Shown here piece after piece: positions 1-7,749 of a DNA stretch of 64,000 nt (its first letter is position 1; every line of letters begins with the position of its first letter). Source of the DNA: Paenibacillus radicis (ex Xue et al. 2023) (GTDB lineage Bacteria; Bacillota; Bacilli; Paenibacillales; NBRC-103111); assembly GCF_024722015.1 (NCBI RefSeq), contig NZ_JANQBD010000017.1, positions 124,001-188,000 of the forward strand. Direction: 5' to 3'. Both the position numbers and the translations under genes were made by a program. Below the pieces are notes generated by a model. The model had not been told where the DNA came from. It was given only the letters and a program-made list of their open reading frames with translations, and searched no databases.

Positions 1-249
1 GAAAGCTGCTGTCTCCTTTTTATCCATCTCCATCATATCAACAGTTAATACTTTACCATTTTTGCAGCTGAAAATCGAATACTAAGGCGCATTGCTTACC
101 TAAATGTTACTAAGTCATATTAATTTCAGTACTTTTCTCGCAACTATGTTTTCCTTATACTGATTAGAGAAGCTGAATTTTGCAGCTATTGGGATTCAAT
201 GTGCCCAGCCTGCAGGATGACAGATTCAACCTACTAAAGGAGGTTCATA
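1..249. other. Left-edge leader region, no complete gene
   Basis: No complete gene is visible. A minus-strand frame starting at an ATG at 36, 33 or 27 stays open to the left edge (MDKKETAAF from 27) and could be the first residues of a divergent gene, but no convincing ribosome binding site precedes it. On the plus strand TATACT at 156-161 could be a -10 box for the aldo/keto reductase; the matching -35 is weak. Confidence 0.3.
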
Positions 250-1239
250 ATGCCTTATCAAGCGAATTCAGAACGTTATCAATCAATGAAATATAACCGG
301 AGCGGGCGATCAGGTGTGCAGCTGCCTGCAATATCATTGGGGCTGTGGCATAACTTTGGAGGCGTGGATACATATGAGAATGGAAGAGCAATGCTTAGAG
401 CCGCATTTGATTTAGGCATTACACATTTCGATCTGGCCAACAATTACGGACCGCCACCGGGCTCAGCTGAAGAAATGTTCGGGTCGATGATGAAGTCGGA
501 TCTGGCTCCGTACCGCGATGAATTAATTATTTCCTCCAAAGCCGGATATCGGATGTGGGATGGACCTTATGGAGAATGGGGTTCGAAAAAGTATCTTATT
601 GCTAGCCTGGATCAAAGCTTAAAACGCATGGGCCTTGATTACGTCGATATTTTCTACTCCCATCGTTTTGACCCTAATACTCCGTTGGAAGAAACAATGG
701 GTGCTCTCGACCAAATCGTCCGCCAAGGAAAAGCTCTCTATGTCGGGATCTCCAGCTACACAGCCGAGCAAACGGAAGAAGCGGTTAAAATTTTGAACCG
801 ATTGGGTACTCCGCTGCTGATCCATCAGCCTGTTTACTCCATGCTGAACCGTTGGGTAGAGAACGGACTTCAAGACGTACTGCAGGAGCATGGCGTAGGA
901 AGCATTGCATTTTGCCCACTGGCTCAGGGCTTGCTGACGAACAAATATTTAACGGGAATTCCGGCTGATTCCAGAGCCTCCAACCCTACCAGCTTCCTGA
1001 AAGAAAAAGATGTAACCGAAGATAAGATTGCGAAAATCCGCCAATTGAATGAGCTTGCCCAGCAACGGGGACAAAGCCTTGCTCAAATGTCACTCGCTTG
1101 GGTGCTGCGTGAAGGGCGAGTTACCTCCGCTTTAATTGGTGCGAGCCGCGTCAGTCAGATTGAAGAAAACGTAGCAGCTTTGGCCAACCTGGATTTCAGC
1201 AGTGAAGAGCTTGCCAAGATCGATGATATTTTAAAATAA
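250..1239 (+). CDS. Aldo/keto reductase, YghZ-like (329 aa)
   Basis: NADPH-dependent carbonyl reductase of the aldo/keto reductase superfamily. It is closest by eye to the YghZ/glyceraldehyde-3-phosphate reductase branch, whose N-terminus also runs as a YNRSGRSG-type motif followed by LGLWHNFGG. The catalytic tetrad is readable as Asp61 (HFDLANNYG), Tyr66, Lys97 (ISSKAGY) and His138 (YSHRFDP). The C-terminal part has the usual SLAWVLRE and LIGASRVSQIEEN cofactor-loop motifs. Length is normal. AAAGGAGG at 236-243, six bases before ATG 250, fixes the start. The gene is monocistronic: a strong terminator follows at once and the next gene faces the other way. Cytosolic; the physiological substrate is not predictable. 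Confidence 0.93.
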   Translation: MPYQANSERYQSMKYNRSGRSGVQLPAISLGLWHNFGGVDTYENGRAMLRAAFDLGITHFDLANNYGPPPGSAEEMFGSMMKSDLAPYRDELIISSKAGYRMWDGPYGEWGSKKYLIASLDQSLKRMGLDYVDIFYSHRFDPNTPLEETMGALDQIVRQGKALYVGISSYTAEQTEEAVKILNRLGTPLLIHQPVYSMLNRWVENGLQDVLQEHGVGSIAFCPLAQGLLTNKYLTGIPADSRASNPTSFLKEKDVTEDKIAKIRQLNELAQQRGQSLAQMSLAWVLREGRVTSALIGASRVSQIEENVAALANLDFSSEELAKIDDILK

Positions 1240-1250
1240 GCACTCATAAC

Positions 1251-1290
1251 AAAAAGCCAAGCTCGCAGTGTATGCAAACTTGGCTTTTTG
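1251..1290 (+). terminator. Rho-independent terminator after the aldo/keto reductase
   Basis: AAGCCAAG pairs with CTTGGCTT around a short loop, flanked by an A-run on one side and a T-run on the other. It can work in both directions and separates the reductase from the convergent SDR pseudogene. Confidence 0.85.
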
Positions 1291-1353
1291 TATTTTTTGA
1301 GGTCGCTCAGGAGCCTTGCCCAACTGTTTGAGCCCATGTATCAAACATCCTCT

Positions 1354-2099
1354 TTAATACGCCGTCCATCCAGCATCCGCAGTAATAACGGTACCATTAA
1401 CAAAGCTCGAATCATCCGAAGCAAGAAATAATGCGACCTTGGCGATCTCTTCGGGTTCACCGGCTCTTGGGTTTAAGTTCATTCCGGCCATTGCTCTGCC
1501 CATGCCAAACTCATTTGGTTTATTAATGGAGGTGCTGATATTAGTATTTACTCCGCCTGGAGCAATAGCATTACAACGAACACCGAGCGTTGCATACTGA
1601 AATCCTACGTTCTTTGTTAATCCGACAACCGCGTGTTTGGCTGCCGTGTATGCCGCTCCTGCCCTTGAGCCCATCAAACCGCCGGCTGAAGCTATGTTAA
1701 CTATGACTCCACTTCCTTTTGAAGTAAAGATGGGAAGAGCCTTGCGTATTGCTCTCATGGGGCCAGTTGTGTTAATGGCAAAAACTCTTTCCCAAAGCTC
1801 GTCTGTCAAGTCAGCGGCTGGAACAAAATTATCCATGATTCCTGCATTATTAACTAAAATATCTAGTGTGCCATAGGTGTTAACTGCCTTGTCAATTAAA
1901 TTCTGAATGTCCCCTTCTTTTGCAACATTGGCTGCTACCCGCCATTGGATTTAATTTCTTCAACGACCGCATTAGCTGGATCTACATTAATATCGGATAC
2001 AACAACTTTAGCTCCTTCTTGTGCGTAAAGAATAGCAATTGCTTTCCCCATACCTGAAGCTGCCCCTGTTACCACTGCAACCTTGCCTTGAAGTTTCAT
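1354..2099 (-). pseudogene. SDR-family oxidoreductase, single frameshift
   Basis: Short-chain dehydrogenase/reductase, about 248 aa if one frameshift is repaired. The 5' part (ATG at 2099) reads MKLQGKVAVVTGAASGMGKA, the Rossmann TGxxxGxG motif, and runs to a TAG at 1935-1937. The 3' part in another frame carries DILVNNAG, the catalytic Ser region (NIASAGGL), YTAAKH (Tyr/Lys) and the usual C-terminus ending DAGWTAY. One missing base near 1938-1941, in a GGCGGG run, explains the break. It is either a recent inactivation or a sequencing error in a G-run, because everything else is intact. An internal ATG at 1836 would give only a 160-aa piece without the NAD-binding half. Confidence 0.85.
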
Positions 2100-2138
2100 T
2101 CCAAACCCTCCAATTGATGATCACTGCTAAATGTTACA

Positions 2139-3122
2139 CTAATTCAAGCTTTTTGCCATCTTTACTAGTTCTTCCTCTTCGAGCTCCCTGCCGAAAATGC
2201 TGATAAAGGTATCATTTTCTGTCCAGTCTAGCCTTATGAAACTATTCTCAGTTATTGAAGTGACGAGCAATGCTTTGGTTCCGCGGATAAATATTTCCTT
2301 ACTCGACTCCGGCCCGAATGAACCTGTAGTCAGAACACCATTCTTGTGAAGCTTATAATAAGTTACCCTTAGTAAATGATTCTTATCATTCATATAAACG
2401 AGCATCGTATGATCCGTCTTGCTCTCTCCTTGGCGAATCCAAGCTAATCCCTCATCAAATGTATAACCACTTGGCAGATAGGCTGGAACATACATTTTAA
2501 AATCAGCGTAGTTCTTGACCTCCTGCTCTTTAAGCTTCAGTTCTGTTAATGTAATCGGTACCGCAACGGATTGATTAGGGGATGCCTCGCTCATTGAGGA
2601 TGCAATAGATTTGGTCGAGGCTGAGACCAGTGATTCCGTGCCTGGTGCTATCGGCATAACCATTCCGAATATAAAGCCCCCGAATACAAGAGCTGTGATC
2701 ATAAAACCTACCGAACCGAGACGCTCACTAAATAAACGCCGTTTTTTATGTCTATGTATTCGCTTTAAGACCTGCTCCCAAGCCTCAGGCAGAAGCAGCA
2801 GTGTTTCATTGGGATGAAGCGGCACTTGTTGCGAAGGCGTAAGCGTCGCAGCCAATGGTAGCTGCTTACTGATCCGCTGCAGCATAAGCTCTCTCAGCTT
2901 GACAACGATCTGCTCCTCATCCAGCAATCGAAAATAACGCCGGTGCTTGGCCGCCCATAAAAAAACGTCAACAGAACTGTTCTGAACAGCCGTTTTCTCC
3001 AATAAAGACAGCTCGTCTAGTTCAGAAAGCACTGCCATATAATGCTCAAACAACGTTTTTTGCACTATTACCGGCAATGAAAATACATTTCCTTTAAACA
3101 GCAGCATCCATTTCAGGTCCAT
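2139..3122 (-). CDS. Membrane protein with DUF4367-like C-terminal domain
   Basis: A 327-aa protein of unknown function, third gene of a sigma-factor operon. The N-terminal ~130 residues look soluble and cytosolic. One membrane segment lies at about residues 138-160 (GFMITALVFGGFIFGMV). The rest should be outside and contains a domain with the VPAYLPSGYT motif, which is also present in the gene upstream (IPAYIPSGYT). The family resembles DUF4367-type domains found with ECF sigma factors; that assignment rests on the motif only. No HxxxCxxC zinc anti-sigma motif is present. It starts 8 bp after the stop of the upstream gene, so co-translation is likely. Probably an envelope sensor or anti-sigma partner. 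Confidence 0.7.
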   Translation of the reverse strand: MDLKWMLLFKGNVFSLPVIVQKTLFEHYMAVLSELDELSLLEKTAVQNSSVDVFLWAAKHRRYFRLLDEEQIVVKLRELMLQRISKQLPLAATLTPSQQVPLHPNETLLLLPEAWEQVLKRIHRHKKRRLFSERLGSVGFMITALVFGGFIFGMVMPIAPGTESLVSASTKSIASSMSEASPNQSVAVPITLTELKLKEQEVKNYADFKMYVPAYLPSGYTFDEGLAWIRQGESKTDHTMLVYMNDKNHLLRVTYYKLHKNGVLTTGSFGPESSKEIFIRGTKALLVTSITENSFIRLDWTENDTFISIFGRELEEEELVKMAKSLN

Positions 3123-3130
3123 GTTGCCTC

Positions 3131-3925
3131 CTATTGCTTGACCTTTAATCCTTCACCGATCTTATTCAATTCCTGCTCAGTCATAGCTGACCGAACAATA
3201 ATATTGATATCTTGATTATTCCATTCCAGCTCCCCTCCACCCTTCACTGGGGCGGTAAAAGTGCGTATTCCATCCGGGCGATCCGCATTAGCGCTGAAGG
3301 ATCGTTTGCGGAACAATATCTCCAGTTGTCCCTGATTATCTGCGCTTCCCTGGTAAACCAGCTTAACAGCGCTCGCCTTTGATTCCCCCAAGGTTATATG
3401 GACGGTCGCCTCTTGGAGTGTGTAGCCCGAAGGAATGTAAGCCGGAATGGGCATAGCAAACTGTGCTGCAGAAGCGGCCTCCTCCAGTGTAACCTTCACT
3501 CTGCGAAAAGCAGATTCATTCGGTAAATCGCGATTGTCCTCCAGCTTGGGAGGAGGGAGCATGTCGTCCGGTGGCGGAGGTGGCGTCTTGGCTCCTTCGG
3601 TAGACACATTCTCCGTGCTTCGGACGCTCACGTTAATGGTATTGTTCTTCGCTTTATAAACCATTTCAAACATAGGTCGAAACGCTTCCGTTGTATGCAA
3701 TGTGCTGAACAGCATAGCTCCAGCGATCAACGAAGCGGCGCTAACCGAAGCCCACTTGGCTCTGCGAAGCCAGACTGCTTTGCGTTGCTCCTTCTGCAAA
3801 CGTTGCTGCAGGGTACGCCAGGAAGCTGATGGATCAGCATTAAATTCAGTTGGTAAAGGCTCGCTATTTTCTGCGGCTTCGTCAAACAAACGCTCGAACT
3901 CCGCATCAAACTCTGACTTATTCAT
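3131..3925 (-). CDS. Putative anti-sigma factor, DUF4367-like domain
   Basis: A 264-aa single-pass membrane protein overlapping the sigma-factor gene by ATGA, the typical arrangement of a cognate anti-sigma factor. The first ~55 residues are charged and would bind the sigma factor in the cytosol. A membrane segment follows at about 57-77, then a proline-rich linker (TPPPPPDD, LPPPKLED) and an extracytoplasmic domain with IPAYIPSGYT. It shares this outer domain with the next gene, which suggests duplication. The zinc-binding anti-sigma motif is absent, so the anti-sigma role is inferred from overlap and topology. Confidence 0.72.
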   Translation of the reverse strand: MNKSEFDAEFERLFDEAAENSEPLPTEFNADPSASWRTLQQRLQKEQRKAVWLRRAKWASVSAASLIAGAMLFSTLHTTEAFRPMFEMVYKAKNNTINVSVRSTENVSTEGAKTPPPPPDDMLPPPKLEDNRDLPNESAFRRVKVTLEEAASAAQFAMPIPAYIPSGYTLQEATVHITLGESKASAVKLVYQGSADNQGQLEILFRKRSFSANADRPDGIRTFTAPVKGGGELEWNNQDINIIVRSAMTEQELNKIGEGLKVKQ

Positions 3926-4503
3926 AGCTCATTCACCTTCCAATCATCCTGAAGTTTACGCTTGACTGCTTCTCTTGACCTGAATAATGTTTGGCGGATT
4001 TTCTCCTCCGAAACATCCAGCCGTTCAGCCATCTCCTTGTAGGAAAGCTGCTCGACCCAACGCATATGCAGCACTTGCCTGTATATAGGCTTCAATTGTT
4101 GTATGTAATGTACAATAGCTTCCTTCATTAGCTTGGCCTCCACCTCAGCTTCAGTTGAAGGATGGATAGTACTCATAAAAGATACGGCATTATCTATATA
4201 GACATCATCAGAAAGAAGTTCGTTCCGTTTATTATTATTTTTTCTTAAATAACTTATAGTTGCATTACGCGCGACCGTTCGCAGCCAGGCTATAATTCTT
4301 CCTTCTTCAACATCATGGGGGCTTTTTCGGATAAGATTTATAAATGTATCTTGAATAATATCCTCTGCAGCCGGGTGATCTCTAACTATATACATAATCT
4401 TAGGGTACACTAAGCGGTAAAATTGATCATATACTTGCTCCTGCAATATCGGGTCGAGGGACCTGATATCGCCGGTTAATAGAACTAAAATTGATTTTGA
4501 CAT
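3922..4503 (-). CDS. RNA polymerase ECF sigma factor (193 aa)
   Basis: Sigma-70 family protein of ECF type. Region 2 is visible as YPKIMYIVRDHPAAEDIIQDTF and the following RTVARNATISYLRK. Region 4 is the helix-turn-helix LSYKEMAERLDVSEEKIRQT. The longer reading frame opens at 4581, but that ATG has no Shine-Dalgarno. The ATG at 4503 is preceded by GGAGGAG at 4506-4512 and gives the normal ECF length, so it is preferred. First gene of a three-gene operon with two membrane proteins that likely control it. A 12-bp palindrome GAGATTAATCTC at 4592-4603 lies upstream and could be regulatory. Confidence 0.88.
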   Translation of the reverse strand: MSKSILVLLTGDIRSLDPILQEQVYDQFYRLVYPKIMYIVRDHPAAEDIIQDTFINLIRKSPHDVEEGRIIAWLRTVARNATISYLRKNNNKRNELLSDDVYIDNAVSFMSTIHPSTEAEVEAKLMKEAIVHYIQQLKPIYRQVLHMRWVEQLSYKEMAERLDVSEEKIRQTLFRSREAVKRKLQDDWKVNEL

Positions 4504-4737
4504 AACTCCTCCGCAGCCGCATAAGCCGATTCCTTTATTTCCCAATGGATATTGCCCAAGCTCTATCTTACACTTTTTCATCCATTATTAGGAGATTAAT
4601 CTCACATTTTGTATATTCAGCATTATTATTTAGAATGAATGGACTTAATGAAGGGTTGTCAATTAGTGGTTGAAAAAAGCGAGAAGCTGCAAGGAGGATC
4701 AAGGTACGGTTCATAGAATACCGAGGTTTAGGAGAGG

Positions 4738-4774
4738 TTTACGCGGTTTGCGCTTCGGCAACAAACCGCGTAAA
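4738..4774 (-). terminator. Long perfect hairpin downstream of fabF
   Basis: TTTACGCGGTTT pairs with AAACCGCGTAAA around a 13-base loop. It sits directly after the fabF stop. There is no clear U-tract, so it may act as an RNA 3'-end stabiliser rather than a classical terminator. Confidence 0.5.
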
Positions 4775-4776
4775 GA

Positions 4777-6012
4777 TCAGGCTTTTCTAAATACGAGGAC
4801 TGCGTTGTGCCCCCCGAAGCCGAAGCCGTTGGAGATGGCCAACTGAATCGGAGAAGCTTCCGCCTTATTAGCGACAATATCCAAATCACATTCCGGGTCT
4901 GGGTTCTCGAAGTTAATCGTTGGCGGGATAATGCCCTCCATCAAGCTCTTCACTGTAATTACAGCCTCTAGCCCTCCGGCGGCACCGAACAAATGCCCTG
5001 TCGCTGATTTCGTAGCACTCACCTTCAACTGGTACGCATGTTCACCAAATACTCGTTTGATTCCCTTTACCTCTGCACGGTCACCAAGCGGAGTACCGGT
5101 TGCATGCACGTTGATATAATCGACTTCCTCCGGCTGTACGCCAGCATCCCTAAGCGCTTCCTTCATAGCCATAGAATTGCCTGTTCCTTCCGGATCAGGT
5201 GCTGTTATATGATAGGCATCCGCAGATTGCCCATAGCCAATAATCTCCGCGAGAATTGTAGCGCCTCTAGCACGAGCATGCTCCCACTCCTCCAGTACAA
5301 GTACCCCTGCCCCTTCTGACATCACAAATCCGTCACGATTCGCATCGAACGGCCGGCTAGCCTTCTGCGGCTCATCATTTCGTGTCGACATCGCCTTCAT
5401 ATTGCAGAAGCCTCCAAAAGACAGTTCATTCACCGGCGACTCCGCCCCACCGGCAATCATCGCATCTGCAGCGCCGCATCGGATAAGATGAAAGGCTTCT
5501 CCGATTGCATTATTTCCGGAAGCACAAGCATTAACAGGCGTTGTATTCGGCCCCTTTGCCCCTATTTGAATAGATAGCTGAGCCGATCCCATGTTAGCGA
5601 TCATCATGGGGATAAGGAACGGACTGATGCGGCGTGCCCCTTTTTCCAGCATAGTTTTATGATTGTCGAGTGTGGTTTGAATTCCGCCAATCCCGGTTCC
5701 AATGGACACTCCTACGCGGAACGCATTTTGTTCCGTAATCTTTAAATCAGCATGAGTCAAAGCCTGCTTCCCCGCCGCTACAGCAAACTGTACAAAACGG
5801 TCCATATGCCGCAGCTCCTTGGGCTCGAAGTAATCCTCCGGATGAAAATCAGTAACAATGCCGGCTATTTGCGTAGCAAAAGAAGATGGGTCAAACACCT
5901 CAATGCGCGAGATTCCTGACTCCCCTTGAACCAGTCGGCTCCAGAAGGATGAAACATCCGATCCGAGGGGGGATATAACTCCTAAACCTGTAACAGCCAC
6001 ACGTCTTGACAT
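4777..6012 (-). CDS. fabF: 3-oxoacyl-ACP synthase II FabF (411 aa)
   Basis: Beta-ketoacyl-ACP synthase II, which condenses malonyl-ACP with a growing acyl-ACP in fatty-acid elongation (cytosol). The catalytic triad is visible: Cys163 (NACASGNN), His303 (HATGTPLGD) and His340 (SATGHLFGAAGG). Length and start (MSRRVAVTGLGVISPLG) are normal, and AAGGAGC precedes the ATG. Second gene after fabH, separated by a ~200-bp spacer that holds a repeat element; both are probably read from the FapR-controlled promoter upstream of fabH. Asn-Ala-Cys and GNN replace the more usual Thr-Ala-Cys and GTN around the nucleophile, so it may be a second, specialised FabF copy. Confidence 0.93.
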   Translation of the reverse strand: MSRRVAVTGLGVISPLGSDVSSFWSRLVQGESGISRIEVFDPSSFATQIAGIVTDFHPEDYFEPKELRHMDRFVQFAVAAGKQALTHADLKITEQNAFRVGVSIGTGIGGIQTTLDNHKTMLEKGARRISPFLIPMMIANMGSAQLSIQIGAKGPNTTPVNACASGNNAIGEAFHLIRCGAADAMIAGGAESPVNELSFGGFCNMKAMSTRNDEPQKASRPFDANRDGFVMSEGAGVLVLEEWEHARARGATILAEIIGYGQSADAYHITAPDPEGTGNSMAMKEALRDAGVQPEEVDYINVHATGTPLGDRAEVKGIKRVFGEHAYQLKVSATKSATGHLFGAAGGLEAVITVKSLMEGIIPPTINFENPDPECDLDIVANKAEASPIQLAISNGFGFGGHNAVLVFRKA

Positions 6013-6037
6013 ATAGAAACAGCTCCTTATTAGAGGT

Positions 6038-6209
6038 TGTTCAAAAAGTCCAACTTTTGATCACGAAGTAAACTCAGGAAGCTTATTCGACATCGAATCT
6101 TGCGTTCACCCTCGAAGTCCGGTGCTCATGTAGGTTTTGCCTACACTCCGCTCCTCCTTCTTCAGGTTCTCGCAACCTTCTCGGTGCTGAAAAGTTGACT
6201 TATTGAACA
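6038..6209. repeat. MITE-like intergenic repeat with inverted ends
   Basis: A 172-bp non-coding segment fills the fabH-fabF spacer. Its left end is TGTTCAAAAAGTCCAACTTT and its right end, read on the other strand, is TGTTCAATAAGTCAACTTTT, an imperfect terminal inverted repeat that continues weakly inward (GATCACGAAG against CAGCACCGAG). It has no open frame. From memory, very similar sequences occur between Paenibacillus genes, which would make it a dispersed MITE-like family; other copies could not be searched here. Confidence 0.65.
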
Positions 6210-6216
6210 CTCATTA

Positions 6217-7236
6217 TTAGTAAGATATTAAAGGCTCATTGATTTGCTGATCCAGTTGAAGCTTCAATAGCAAGCCCGCTTGTACAAGTCCTGCTCCAAA
6301 TCCGTAGAGCAGCAATCGGTCTCCATTCTTTACTCTCCCATCCCGAATGCCCAAGTCAAGCGAAAGCGGAATCGTTGCAGCAGATGTATTGCCGAACTGC
6401 ACGAGGCTGTAGAGGGTTCGCTCAATGGGAAACCCACTTCTCTCACATACAGGCTCAATAATTCGCAAGTTAGCGCTATGCGGAATAAACCAATCTACCT
6501 GATCCATGCTCCGTCCGCCTTTTTCAAGTAAAGCATTCATTCCATCCGGTACTGTGCGCACCGCCCACTTAAACACTTCCTTGCCATTTTGTACGAGCAG
6601 CTTAGAGTCCTTCAGTTCCACCTCATTGAGCTTGTTGGCAATGCCGGTGCGGTAAACATGGATACCTCCCTTGCCCTCCGTTCCCATATGAAAGGCCTCG
6701 AAGCTTGATTGCTCTGCATCCTGCTCCACTAATGCAGCACCGGCTCCATCCCCGAACAACACACAGGTTGTACGGTCTGTGTAATCTGTTATCTTCGAAA
6801 TCGTATCCGCTCCGATAACCAGAATTTTGCGGTGCAGCCCTGATGCAATGAAGCTATGTGCCGTATGCAGCGCATAGGCAAAGCCGGCACAGGCTGCACT
6901 CAAATCAATAGCACCAGCAGCCGTCTGTATACCCAGACGGTCTTGTACAATAGCCGCAACACTTGGAAAAGGAAAATCCGGTGTGCTTGTGGCAACAATA
7001 ATCAAATCAACATCGCTAACGGTCTTATTATATCTGTGCAGCAAATCTTGAACCGCCGCTACGCATAAATGACTGGTATATTCATCGGGTCTGCTAATTC
7101 TGCGCTCTCGAATTCCGGTTCGTTGTACGATCCATTCATCGCTTGTCTCCACCATGTCTTCGAGATCTTTATTTCGTAGTATGCGTTCCGGTACATAGGT
7201 GCCAATAGCTGTAATACGGGCATGTTGTAAGTACAT
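6217..7236 (-). CDS. fabH: 3-oxoacyl-ACP synthase III FabH (339 aa)
   Basis: Starts fatty-acid synthesis by condensing acyl-CoA with malonyl-ACP. Catalytic residues are Cys116 (LSAACAGFA), His253 (FIPHSANLRIIE) and Asn283 (FGNTSAATIP). The serine in PHSAN, where classical FabH has HQAN, resembles the FabHB paralogue of Bacillus. Length is normal and AAAGGAGCG lies before the ATG. It is the first gene of the fabH-fabF pair. A perfect FapR-type palindrome sits across the expected transcription start upstream, so repression relieved by malonyl-CoA is the likely control. Confidence 0.93.
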   Translation of the reverse strand: MYLQHARITAIGTYVPERILRNKDLEDMVETSDEWIVQRTGIRERRISRPDEYTSHLCVAAVQDLLHRYNKTVSDVDLIIVATSTPDFPFPSVAAIVQDRLGIQTAAGAIDLSAACAGFAYALHTAHSFIASGLHRKILVIGADTISKITDYTDRTTCVLFGDGAGAALVEQDAEQSSFEAFHMGTEGKGGIHVYRTGIANKLNEVELKDSKLLVQNGKEVFKWAVRTVPDGMNALLEKGGRSMDQVDWFIPHSANLRIIEPVCERSGFPIERTLYSLVQFGNTSAATIPLSLDLGIRDGRVKNGDRLLLYGFGAGLVQAGLLLKLQLDQQINEPLISY

Positions 7237-7266
7237 GGATCAACGCTCCTTTGATTGTTATCTAGT

Positions 7267-7285
7267 ATTAGTACCTAGTACTAAT
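7267..7285. promoter_or_regulatory. FapR operator
   Basis: ATTAGTACCTAGTACTAAT is a perfect 19-bp palindrome. It matches the known FapR recognition sequence (TTAGTAC-CT-GTACTAA type) of fatty-acid genes in Bacillus. It begins about 8 bp past the -10 box and covers the expected start of fabH transcription, as in Bacillus FapR targets. Confidence 0.88.
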
Positions 7286-7292
7286 TATAATC

Positions 7293-7322
7293 AGTATAAC
7301 TTCCTCAGCTTGTCCTTGTCAA
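7293..7322 (-). promoter_or_regulatory. Sigma-A promoter of fabH-fabF
   Basis: TTGACA (7317-7322, read on the minus strand) and TATACT (7293-7298) are separated by 18 bp. The FapR palindrome follows immediately. Confidence 0.75.
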
Positions 7323-7325
7323 TCC

Positions 7326-7369
7326 GAAAAAACCGGCCCCCTGCACACATCATGTGCTGGGAGCCGGTT
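7326..7369 (-). terminator. Terminator after the YciI-like gene
   Basis: AACCGGC-CCC-GCACA pairs with TGTGC-GGG-GCCGGTT and is followed by a T-run on the minus strand. It ends the upstream minus-strand transcript just before the fabH promoter. Confidence 0.88.
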
Positions 7370-7417
7370 CTCTATTAGGGAATATGAATAATGCCATCAA
7401 GATCACTTATATCCGAT

Positions 7418-7696
7418 TTATTGAGGAATAACGGCTTTCGTGACGATTTCCCATTCATGTATTTCGTAACCCCTTGCGCCGCTGGATACATAAGGGTCTT
7501 GTCTGACCGCTTCCACAACTTCATCCGTTGATTCCGCTATGTAAATAACCAATCCACCGGAACCGTCTGAAAACTTGCCACTAGCAAATATTTTGCCCTC
7601 ATTACGACCCTTTTCAAGAAATTCAAGATGCTGGGGACGGAACTGCTGGCTTTTCTCAATATTAATGATAGGTAAAAAAACGGCATAATATTTCAT
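7418..7696 (-). CDS. YciI-family protein (92 aa)
   Basis: Small ferredoxin-like-fold protein of the YciI/YCII-related family, whose members include sequence-related dehalogenase-like or uncharacterised small proteins. It begins MKYYAVFLPI, with the conserved RPQHLEFLEKG stretch (His in strand-helix junction) and ASGKFSDGSGGLVIY in the middle. Length is typical. It lies 53 bp downstream of msrAB on the same strand and may share its transcript; a strong terminator closes it. No specific reaction can be assigned. Confidence 0.8.
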   Translation of the reverse strand: MKYYAVFLPIINIEKSQQFRPQHLEFLEKGRNEGKIFASGKFSDGSGGLVIYIAESTDEVVEAVRQDPYVSSGARGYEIHEWEIVTKAVIPQ

Positions 7697-7749
7697 CAGA
7701 AAATCCCTCCAAAATAAAAGTTTATTATTTAAGACAGCCTTATCCAGGA

